Of a stretch of 64,000 nucleotides of DNA, positions 47,968 to 58,100 are shown in pieces. Location: contig NZ_AMPO01000001.1 in NCBI RefSeq assembly GCF_000302455.1, positions 189,001 to 253,000 of the forward strand, given 5' to 3'. Position 1 is the first letter of the stretch. Each line of letters begins with the position of its first letter. The notes beneath the pieces were generated by a model that did no database searches, was not told the origin of the DNA, and saw nothing but the letters and a program-made list of their open reading frames with translations. The translations under genes were made by a program, and so were the position numbers. Source of the stretch: Methanobacterium formicicum DSM 3637 (GTDB taxonomy: Archaea > Methanobacteriota > Methanobacteria > Methanobacteriales > Methanobacteriaceae).

Positions 47968-48957
47968 TTAACATTCCTTCTCATAAATCGTTTTCACGAA
48001 GTTTTTAATGGCACCTTCTGCTTTTTGAACATCCCTAACACAACCGTAATGTCCCCATATGGAATCATAGTTGAAAAGTTGTGAATTTTTCAGTCCTTCA
48101 TGCATAGGTCGGACACAAAAATTGAAATCAACGATCTGATCCTGATTTATGGCCACCACCAGTGACGGGATTCTGATTTTAGATATTTCATCCCCCAGAT
48201 CGTGTTCTAAAAGAGCCTTATTTCTCCAGATAACATCATTGGCATCCCATTCATGGGCATCTTTCTCCCGGTCCCCCATTCCATCTAAAAATTCACTCCG
48301 GGATTGGAAACAGGTCTCATAATTTTCAGGGGAGAGGCTCCAGAGGAAACTGAGGGCAGATGATTTTTCCATGACACGGAGGGGGTTATCGGTGTAATTG
48401 CCATTCATATAACCATAGTCTTCGGTGATCATCTGATTCATAAGGTGGTACATTCCGTACATCCGGTTTGAAATCCGGTGGCTGGTTCCATTGAGTATCA
48501 AAAAATCAATGAAATCAGGATACTCAATTGCCCAGTGAAGAGCCTGGAAACCACCCATGGATGTGCCCATAATCCCGTTCAAATGTTTTATTCCCAATTT
48601 TGTGGTTATGAGCTCGTAATGGGCCCTTACCATGTCCTTCAGGGTATAGTGAGGGAAATCTGTTTTCAGGCCAGATGTGGATGGGGCAGATGATCCTGGT
48701 GCTCCCAGTGCAGTGGGGCTTATCACGTAGAAGTGGTTGGTGTCAATGGCCTTTCCCGGGCCAATTACACTCTTAAGATTCTCTACAGATGTGTAATCCC
48801 CACTCCAGCCATGGAGATAGATGAAGGCATTGGTTATGTTCCCCTCGTTATCCAGTTTTTTATTTCCCTGTGTGGCGTATTCCAGCTTTATTTCCGGGAG
48901 TATTTCTCCTGATTCCAACTGGAAATCTTTTAAAATATGATACTGTGGTTTGAGCAA
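47968..48957 (-). CDS. alpha/beta hydrolase of the homoserine acetyltransferase (MetX) type
   Basis: 329 aa. Nucleophile elbow GTSMGGFQALHW, a conserved early NAFIYLHGWSGDY and the Asp and His of the triad in VAINQDQIVDF and WGHYGCV. The length and the YHILKDFQLESGEILPEIKLEYATQG start match MetX-like proteins. True homoserine acetyltransferases make acetyl-homoserine; many archaeal relatives have other acyl substrates, so the reaction is left open. TTG start with AGGTGA upstream. Confidence 0.75.
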   Translation of the reverse strand: MLKPQYHILKDFQLESGEILPEIKLEYATQGNKKLDNEGNITNAFIYLHGWSGDYTSVENLKSVIGPGKAIDTNHFYVISPTALGAPGSSAPSTSGLKTDFPHYTLKDMVRAHYELITTKLGIKHLNGIMGTSMGGFQALHWAIEYPDFIDFLILNGTSHRISNRMYGMYHLMNQMITEDYGYMNGNYTDNPLRVMEKSSALSFLWSLSPENYETCFQSRSEFLDGMGDREKDAHEWDANDVIWRNKALLEHDLGDEISKIRIPSLVVAINQDQIVDFNFCVRPMHEGLKNSQLFNYDSIWGHYGCVRDVQKAEGAIKNFVKTIYEKEC

Positions 48958-49037
48958 TATTTCACCTTATACGTTTATCCATTAACTGTGTGAACTTATT
49001 CATTAAAAAAAATGCCCTCATTCAATAAATATGTGAG

Positions 49038-49667
49038 TTATCCTTTGATTCTGATTTCAAATTCTTTTTCTATGAGTTCCATTGCCTGTTTATGGCGTGG
49101 CCCACCCACATGGTTCACTACCCGGGATATTTCTTTCAACCTTTCTGCATATTCCATCTTTTTCTCGTGAGGAACCCGTTTAACCCTGCTCAGATTCACC
49201 AGAGCTTCAAGAACCCCACATATAGCCCGGCTCAATGGTTCGGATTCTTTCTTCTCCTGTTTTATGTCCCTAACCTGGGAGTGGAACATGACAGTGATAT
49301 TTTCACCCATGGCATCATTTTCCTTTACTATTTCCTTTTCATGGTGTACTTCACCAAAGAATGATGCATCTGCATTTTTCAGGGAAAATCCATGGTCTTC
49401 TTCTGCAAATTCCAGGTCTGAAGTGCCGCCTATAAGTGAATAGGTAAAAAGGAGCGGATCCCTTGATAAATTAACATAGAACTTTTTGTCCCGTTTTACA
49501 TTGGTAATGGTATGTGACCCTTCATGGAGCCGGAGTACTACTTGGTCCGGGCCTTTGCAGATTATTCCCATGGGGGCAGCGTTTGGTGTTCCGTCTGCGT
49601 TGCGGGTGGTTACAATGCCCTCGTAGTGGAGGCCTCTTTCCATGTTCAGTGCGTATAAGTCTAGCAT
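49038..49667 (-). CDS. DUF447 flavin-reductase-like protein
   Basis: 209 aa. Reads as an FMN-binding split barrel of DUF447 type: HYEGIVTTRNADGTPNAAPMG, then VVLRLHEGSHTITNVKRDKKFYVNL, and a helical C-terminus HVGGPRHKQAMELIEKE. Its ATG overlaps the stop of cbiL as TAATG, so the two are translationally coupled. Often found beside cofactor genes; reaction unknown. Confidence 0.75.
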   Translation of the reverse strand: MLDLYALNMERGLHYEGIVTTRNADGTPNAAPMGIICKGPDQVVLRLHEGSHTITNVKRDKKFYVNLSRDPLLFTYSLIGGTSDLEFAEEDHGFSLKNADASFFGEVHHEKEIVKENDAMGENITVMFHSQVRDIKQEKKESEPLSRAICGVLEALVNLSRVKRVPHEKKMEYAERLKEISRVVNHVGGPRHKQAMELIEKEFEIRIKG

Positions 49668-50383
49668 TATTCATCGCCCCCATTGTCATTGAATTTAACT
49701 ATGGTTGTGGAGAGGTACTTTCCCTTCTTTGCAAAACCTTCAAATACTTCTTCATCGTCCATTCCACAGTTTTGGACCGAGACGACTGTTTTATCCCTTG
49801 GATCATTACGAACAAGGTCTTCCAGCATCAGGGAGTGGCGTGATGTTTTCATAACCACTGCAGTATCGGCGTGTTTTAATAGCTCTTCCAGCCGTTCATC
49901 AACCTTGGGTACCACCAGGATTATTTCATCCTTTTCACCCAGTGTAATACCTGCACTGGCAGCACAACCTGTAAATGAGGTTATTCCCGGTATCATCTCC
50001 ACAGAATAGCCCTGGTTTCCAATTATCTGGGCAACATAGGAGAATGTGCTGTAGATTGAAGGGTCTCCCAGGGTGATGAATGAAACATCCAGTCCTTCAT
50101 CTAATTTCTGAGTAATCAACTGTGCAGCACCATTCCAGTAGCTTTTAAGGGCTTTTTTATCCTCAATCATAGGGAATAATGGTTCAATTGTTTCGTATTC
50201 ATCACCACGACCATCTAGAATTCCCTGAACTATGGAAAGTGCCACACTAGGTTTATCCCGGGATGATTTAGGTGAGCAAATTATTGGAACGCTTTCCAGA
50301 GTCTTTACTGCCTTTACTGTGAGGAGTTCCGGGTCCCCGGGACCCACTCCAATACCAATGAGTTTGCCTTTATTTATATTCAT
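49667..50383 (-). CDS. cbiL: cobalt-factor II C20-methyltransferase (CbiL/CobI)
   Basis: 238 aa. The precorrin methylase family features are the N-terminal GIGVGPGDPELLTVKAVKTLE, a mid-protein ITLGDPSIYSTFSYV and the SAM-binding MIPGITSFTGCAASAG. It methylates C20 of the corrinoid ring in anaerobic cobalamin/F430-related tetrapyrrole synthesis. GGTG precedes the ATG. Start of a two-gene operon with the DUF447 gene. Confidence 0.9.
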   Translation of the reverse strand: MNINKGKLIGIGVGPGDPELLTVKAVKTLESVPIICSPKSSRDKPSVALSIVQGILDGRGDEYETIEPLFPMIEDKKALKSYWNGAAQLITQKLDEGLDVSFITLGDPSIYSTFSYVAQIIGNQGYSVEMIPGITSFTGCAASAGITLGEKDEIILVVPKVDERLEELLKHADTAVVMKTSRHSLMLEDLVRNDPRDKTVVSVQNCGMDDEEVFEGFAKKGKYLSTTIVKFNDNGGDE

Positions 50384-50575
50384 GATAAAACACCGAATTA
50401 AAGTAACTTTAGAATAACTAGTCTTCTATTTTATATCATGATAATGGTATTTATCTAGATTCTTTTGACTTTTAAAAAAAGATGAAGGTTAGAATTATTT
50501 AAAAATTTTGAAGGAATATGAAATAATTTTGAAGTAAGAATAAACATTTAAATATGTCCCAGAAGAGCAAGATCC

Positions 50576-50857
50576 TTATTCACACCAGACCACCTCATTT
50601 TCCACAGTAGGACGCATATAAGGGCTTAATGCATTATTAGTAACCAAATGAACTTCCTTGTCAAAAAGTTCTTCTAGATAGAAGACCAGTCCCATGAAAT
50701 TATGGAGTGTGGGTTTATCAAACTCCACCAGAATATCAATGTCACTGGAAGTTGTTTCTTCCCCTCTGACGTAGGAACCAAAAACTCCTATTTTAGCAAC
50801 ACTGCATCTTTCTTTTATTTCATTCTCGTTTTTTTTGAGAAAATCCAGAAACATCAT
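50576..50857 (-). CDS. MNT-type nucleotidyltransferase domain protein
   Basis: About 93 aa. The signature GSYVRGEETTSSDIDILVEF holds the GSxxR and DxD metal motif of minimal nucleotidyltransferases. MNT proteins are usually antitoxins that modify a neighbouring HEPN toxin. No HEPN gene is visible within 300 bp on either side, so this may be a solitary copy. ATG at 50857 chosen for the GGTG 6 nt upstream; a GTG is three codons earlier. Confidence 0.75.
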   Translation of the reverse strand: MMFLDFLKKNENEIKERCSVAKIGVFGSYVRGEETTSSDIDILVEFDKPTLHNFMGLVFYLEELFDKEVHLVTNNALSPYMRPTVENEVVWCE

Positions 50858-51200
50858 GATAAACACCAGTTATACATCGAAAATTCTATTAGAGTATTTT
50901 TATTGTGTAGGATTGATATTAAATTTATCATTCATCTCCAGAAGTGCGATGTATGGGTGAGAACTATCTTTTATAATTTTTCTAACATTTTTAATCCCCT
51001 ATTATCATCTCTGTTGGAGTAATGTAAATAGGATGAGATGATTATTTTAGTTTCAAGGTATTGGAAATATGAGTATTTGGGTCTTCAACTTGATCTTCAC
51101 AAAATCACCTAATACTTGAAGTAAGTAGTTATAGTATCTGAGAAGTACTAGCGGTTTGCAATCATATTCATTTATCCCAATTTAGTTATTAAATTTGGTT
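50858..51200. other. non-coding stretch upstream of the MNT gene
   Basis: A+T-rich; no HEPN-like or other gene found on either strand in this stretch. It contains the probable MNT promoter. Confidence 0.4.
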
Positions 51201-52064
51201 TTAGGAATAAAAAGCCGTCACAAAACCAATCAAAAACTGCGAAACACCAAACAATACAAAAGACAGCACAATCATGACTAAAAACCCTTTATTGGTTCTT
51301 AAATCAATAGGAATAATCTTATTAAGCTTATCCGGAAACAAATACAGGGTTTGCAGTATTAAACCCAGAAAAATAGTGAAAACTACAACCTCTAAAGATG
51401 GCGTTCCATTGGTAAAGTGTAATTGTATTCCTGAAAACCCACGACCAACCGTGTATAAACCTACAGCCGATGCAAGAATCCAATAAGAAATAGGCATAAA
51501 ACCAAAGCCCCTAACAGTTTCAGTAACCTCATTTTCTCCTCCAGAATAAAGCTCTTTACCATCCGGTAAAACCACTTTATCAGGTAAAACTGCTTTCCCT
51601 TTGGAAATTATTATACTATCATCATTAAACGTTTTAATTCTCAGAAACATTCCTAAAATCGGGTAAACTAGTGCAACAGCACCACCTAACCCAAACCAAA
51701 TATTACCAGATGTTAAGCCTAATGATAACATTAAAAAGAAAAACGCAGGCGCCGAAAGAGTAAACAGAATTACATAACCCTGATAAGAATATGGAAATGG
51801 TGATTGAAAAGGTTTTAATCCATATTTACTATCCAACCTATCCCAATAATATACATAAAAAATCCATGCGATCAAAAAAAAGCAAAGAGCAAAAAAGAAA
51901 GGTAAATATTGTAACTTCATGAGATTAGCAAAAATATAAGAAAGTAAATATAAAATAGGTACACCTAAAAGTGCATTAATTAAAATATGAATTTTTCTTT
52001 CTTTTTCATCTAACTTCCAAGGCTCATTTGTAAAAAATATGGAAAAATAATTTTTAACTACCAT
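51201..52064 (-). CDS. multi-pass membrane protein following the giant adhesin gene
   Basis: 287 aa from the ATG at 52064, which has TTGGAGAG 5 nt upstream; the frame is open 24 codons further into the end of the previous gene. Seven or so membrane segments are grouped as two plus two at the N-terminal side and three at the C-terminal side, with a soluble stretch (IIISKGKAVLPDKVVLPDGK, about 165-200) between. No family recognised. Only 37 bp separate it from the giant surface-protein gene, so the two are co-transcribed. Confidence 0.7.
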   Translation of the reverse strand: MVVKNYFSIFFTNEPWKLDEKERKIHILINALLGVPILYLLSYIFANLMKLQYLPFFFALCFFLIAWIFYVYYWDRLDSKYGLKPFQSPFPYSYQGYVILFTLSAPAFFFLMLSLGLTSGNIWFGLGGAVALVYPILGMFLRIKTFNDDSIIISKGKAVLPDKVVLPDGKELYSGGENEVTETVRGFGFMPISYWILASAVGLYTVGRGFSGIQLHFTNGTPSLEVVVFTIFLGLILQTLYLFPDKLNKIIPIDLRTNKGFLVMIVLSFVLFGVSQFLIGFVTAFYS

Positions 52065-52101
52065 CAAATCTCTCCAATAACTATAAAATGAAATTAAAAA
52101 T

Positions 52102-55100
52102 TTAAACGGTTGCAAAATAATCCGAGATGTTATCATATGTTACAGAACCGTAATAGTCCATTTCAGGGCTGTAGTTGTTCACGATCACTGCAACACGGCT
52201 AGGCAGTACAGTGTATTTTAAAGCATTCTTTGCAGCCTCTTGTTCTGTGTCTCCGAACGCTGTTCTTATTACTCTTTTTGTAGTTCCATATTTAACATAT
52301 TCTACAGTACTCATATAACCTCCAGTGAAAGTGCCACCACCCCATTTGGGCATATTTGTAATCACATAACTCTCAGAATTTCCTGAAATTGTTGTAACCA
52401 TCTTTTTAGCCCCCGTTTTCGTGACATAACTAATACCAAGCCTACCTGCAACACCACCTTCAGCTCCAATGAACGGTATCAAAGAAGGCCCTACATTCAA
52501 ACCAAAATTAATCCATCTAGATGTAGTCCATCCCTCATCCAAATCACTAGCAAAATAAGAACCGGCCACACCCAATCCAATAACAGCCAGAGCTAACCAA
52601 CCTGGAGGGCCACTACAAACAAGCATTGCCACTCCCACAGATATTGCTACACTACTTGCAAGTCCAAGCACTGTGTCCCCCATATCGTCTTGACCCCAGT
52701 CTGTGACTAAATCTTCACCAGTTTCTGCAGCCCTTTTTATAGCTGGTTCATTATCAAGTATTGCGTTACCATAGTCATTGGCCCATTCTGTTTGTTGGTC
52801 GCCATAACATCTGGTCCCGCTGATAGTGTCATTTAAGTCTATACTTCCAGCATCCCTTACCAAGCCTGTTGCAGGATCAATTATCAATATTCTCTGATTA
52901 TCACCAACTGCCCTTATGATGGTGTAACCGTTGCTTTCAAATATTTCCAATGGTTCACCATTAAACATCTTATAACCCAGACCCAGTGTTACACTACCTA
53001 AAAGGTTACTGGCGGGGTTGTCTGATGGGAATAAGGCACTTCCAACCCAGTATTCTATTGCTGAAAAGGATGATGAACAAGCGTAACGGAACGCCTTCAC
53101 ATTTTCTGCATCACCAACAACATCCATTCCCATCCTGTGGTCCATCTCCCCGGTTATATAAGTTTCATAAGCATCATCACAAACAGAAACCACAATCGGA
53201 GTAGTACGACTCCAGGTGACATTGTATTTGTTTGCTGCAGCATCAGCCACTATATCATGACACTTAATCACCAGTAAAGATTCCAAGAAGGTTCCATAAG
53301 CTGCTTTCATGGGTCCTTCAGGGTAAAGAAGAGTTCCGTTTGCATTTGTTCTGTCTTTCTCGTCCAGCCAGTACTGTAACATCTCATCTGTAACTTTAGT
53401 GGTGACAATAGCAAAACTCCTCACACCCTCATAACCCTCATTTTTATAAACTCTAGAAGTGGGATCATTGCGATCATCTACATGGAAGTATCCACCGTTG
53501 GCATAGATCATAGTACTCTCCCTGAAAATAGGATTACCAGGTAAATTAATTCCCACAACCTCACCACTATCCGGGTCCTCAAATGAAAACTTCTTAACAG
53601 CATCCCCCGGATAATTAATATAAGTTATTAAATAATCTGTAAAGTACTTACGATACTGGATCAGTTGCATTTCACTATCCGTAAAGCCATTATTCTGTTG
53701 AATTATAGTTAATAACCCCGCTTCCAATGCCTTTCCAGTCAAATTCTGCAAAACAGGATTTCTATAAACAATACTATCTAAAGCCATTTCAGATTCTTCA
53801 GATTCTGAGAATAACCAGTTCAAGAAATTAACATTATACCAAACCTTTTCAGAAACCACATCCTTATTGTTAAAGTAATTCAAATTGGTAACAGTTGTAT
53901 TTTGAACTACTTCTCCATTTACAATCAGATCCACCTCATTCTGAAATGTTCCAAAGTCGTTGCTGGTAGATTTATAAAGTACACTCACCCAACTAACCGA
54001 TTCATTTAACGGTACTTCATAGGTTAAGTATAGTGTTTGGTTGGTGGACAAGTCAATAGCTGAACTGACAATGGTAATAGTTACTTTAGCAATCCTATCC
54101 ACAGAAGTAGAAGCATGACCCACATCTAAAGTAGCATTAACATTAGTCAAACCAGATTGAAGGCTAGAATCCAATATCAGAGTGACTGAAGCCTTCCCGT
54201 CCTCTGTGTAGCTGGTGTTGGTGATGGTACTGTTGTTATCTGAGGTGAAAGTAACCGGTATCCCATCCGGTGTGTAAACCACAGTTGAAACCTCTTCACC
54301 ATCACTGTTATGGTTTAAATCTGCGGTAATGGTTGCTTCATAAACTTTACCTTCAGAAACCTTGTAGGAGGTGGGTGTGACGGTGAGAACCAACCAGGGA
54401 TCGTAGTATAGGGTTCCACTGGACACGTAAATATCACGATACAAGGACCCATAGGTATTCGGGTAATTGGTACCCCACCAGTTATTGGTAGCATTCACAG
54501 TGCCACCTCTACTATAAATTCCATATTGTCCGTTTCCAAGTATCCTGTTGAAATGAAACTCTCCAGAAGAATAATACAAATAAACACCCGGACAGGTGTT
54601 ATCCTCAAAATCATTACCTGTAATTACAAAACTGTTGGAATATTCAATAGAGATGCCACATAAATCATTATTTGTCAGATTATTCTCAGATACTGTGGTA
54701 TTATCTGAGGAGAGAAGATAAATCCCATGACACGTACTGCCTGTTACATTATTTCCCGATAAAAGAGTGTTATTTGAGTACTCAAGATCAATTCCACCCA
54801 AATTATTCTGCAAAACATTCCCTGAAACTGTACAGTTAGTAGTGGAATTCATGAAAATTCCATACCCAAATTCACCAGTACTGTTTAATCCAACATTTGT
54901 AATGGTGTTATCAATAATATAACAATTATTGGCGTTGTTTAAGTAGATGGCTGATGATTGAGTGGCACCAGTCATGTTAAATCCATAAATCATCACGTTA
55001 ATACAGTTATTTACTGTGAAAACTGGTGATGAAGGATTGGATGATTGTACTGTTACATTACCCTCTGAAACTATGGTTAAATTTTTACTTATCACCACAT

Positions 55101-58100
55101 TCTCAAGGTAGGTTCCATTGGTAACTAGGATAACATCACCATCCACAGTCAAAGAATCACTAACAGCATCCTGAATGTTACTGAACGATTTATGGAACAA
55201 TTTGGAAACAGTGAAACTACCCAGAGTAGCATTAACTGTGGTTGCACCATCTGCCGGGCTGGAAGTAAGTGTTACCTTTGCCTTACCGCTACGAACAGTG
55301 GCAGTACTGTTAATGGTTCCCAGTGTGGTGGTAAAATTAACTGGCAAACCATCAGGTATTGTTCCTGAACCAGAAGTATCATCCCCCTGGTTATTCTGGG
55401 TTAAATCTGCAGTTATCTCCGAATCAGAAGTACCGTTGTGTGTTACAGTAATGGTAGAACCAGTTAAACCAATCACAAGCCATGGATCATAGGTCACAGC
55501 TCCTCCCGCAATGTAAATGTTACTGGGACTGGTCGAAGACACTGTGAGATTATTAGTTCCCCACCAGTTATTGGTGGCATTAACAGTTCCATTACCCAGA
55601 TTGTACAGTCCATAGGCAGTGTTTCCGACGATTATGTTGAAATTGATATCTGCCGAGGAGGATGTGGCTTTAATTCCACTTTGGTGATTACCTGTGATGG
55701 TGTTTTCATAAACTGTGCTGTTATTGGAACTTGTGAGTTCAATCCCATTCATTAAATTGTTTTGGAAGGTGTTTGCCATTATCAAAGTGTATAATGAGTT
55801 AGCAAGGTAAATTCCAGTTCCATTATTATTCTGGATGGTGTTAGAATAGATGGTATTGTTATTGGAACTGTTAAGTCGAATTGCATCCATTAAATTGCCC
55901 GTCAAGATATTATCCCATATCATATTATCATGGGAACTGATAAGAAGCAATCCATAGTAATTATTGGTTAAAGTGTTACCGGCAATGGTACAGTTACTGG
56001 CCTGATTAAGATATATACCAGAGGAAGACGTGCCTGTAGCTCCGGTTAAGATAAATCCTGAAATTACAGACTCACTTCCACCGGAATTGATAGTGATAAC
56101 CGGGTTGTTGAGATTGGCAGCTTGGATGGTCACGTTGCCATCATAAGGTATTAGAGTTAAATTTTTATTCACCAAGATGTTCTCGGTGTAGGTTCCATTT
56201 CCAACTATAATAACATGACCATCAAGTGTTAAATTGTCATTAATGGCGTTTTGTATACTGGAATAACCTATACCCGTGTTAAGATTTCCTACCGATGCGA
56301 ATATGTAATATAAAGTGCCCACTGGAGATTGATTGCCTGTAAAGTCCACTGCCATGAATTTTAAAGTAGTGGTTGTGGTAATGGCGATTGGAGCTGCGTA
56401 TATTGTGCTGGAAACGGTTGGGGTGCTGCCATTAGTGGTGTAATAAATAATTGGGTGCAGGTCTAGGTTGTCGCCTGCTGTTAAATTCACGTATTGGGTG
56501 GTAGTGTAGAGTCCACTATCCAGAGTTGCATTTAAGGTTGGTGCAATTGTGTCAACAGTGATATTCAATTGGATACTTTGCCTATCAACGGTAGTGGTGA
56601 TATTGGCTATTCCTGAAGTTGTTGTTCCTGTTTTGAATGTTAAAATGGCTTTTCCATTCTTTGTGTATGCTGGACTGGTAATTGTGCCTAAATTGGTGGT
56701 GAAATTTACCGGAATACCATCGGGGATATGTCCCTGTGGACATGTATCATTTCCATTGTTATCATGAGTGAAATCTGCGGTTATAGTGGAATTATTGTCT
56801 GTTGCCATGGGATTGGCTGTTACATTTAAAACAAGATACGGGTCATAATATACTGTTCCATATTCTATCGCAACATCACTGGGCCCACTTAAAGATTCAG
56901 TTAGATTGTTGGTGCCCCACCAGTTGTGGGTTGCATTTATTAACCCTTCTTCGATATAAAGTCCGTATAACCCGTTACTAACAATTTTATTAAAATTGAT
57001 GTAGTTAACATATCCAGAATAATCAAATATATTAATTCCACAACCCGTGTTGTTAGATATAGTGTTACTATAAACTGTATTATTGTAAGAGCGATTTATA
57101 CTGATTCCATCAGTGTTATATGTTATTTTATTACCTGAAATAATATTATTGTATCCCAATTGGACTGATATGCCGTTTCCAGTGTTTTGTGATATGGTGT
57201 TGTTTAAAATCTTATTATAATTAGAATTGTAGATAGAAACTCCGGTTTGGTTGGATATGATGTTATCTGAAATGGTGTTGTTATTGGAACTGTTGATATA
57301 GATTCCTTTTACTGTAAATCCCTGGATAAGGGAGTTACTTCCACCTGAATTAATTGTAATTGACCCGTTGATTATGGGACTGCTACCATTTGCAGCGTTA
57401 AGAGTTAAACTTTTATTGAGGAGTATGTTTTCATTATATATTCCATTTGCAACTTCGATAATGTCACCATTAGATGTTGAAGAATCATTAATAGCGGCTT
57501 GTATGGTTGTAAATCCTTCTTGAGTTACAGTATTATATACTTTGAATAGATTAACTGTTTTTGAGATTGCCTGGTTATCTAAAGTAGCTGTAACGTTGAC
57601 TGTGTTATGTGGTACATTATAACTAAGTTGAGATATTGCTTTTCCATTAACTGTGAGTCCAGTTTGCTGAATAATTCCAAAATCAGTGGTAAAGTTTATA
57701 ATAATTTCATCGGGAACATGCCCTAGAGATAATGTATCAGTTCCTTCGTTATTGTAGGTTAAATCTGCCGTTATATTGGATATACCATCTGAAACTCTAA
57801 TTGAATTAATATCAAACACGATCCAAGGGCTGTAAACAATATTTCCACCTAAAATGTAAATGTCACTGGAATTGCTGGATGATGCAGTGGGAGTGTTAGT
57901 TCCCCACCAGTTGTTAGTTGCGTTTACAAAATTACTATACTGATTAAAAAGTCCGACTAGGTCGTTTTCGGCTATTCTGTTGAAATTAACTGTGGCTGGT
58001 GAAAAATAAAGAGTAATACCTTTATGATTGTTTGTTATTGTATTTTCAGTAATTTCGGTGTTATCTGAATTACCAAGATAAATTCCGGTGTCAAGATTGT

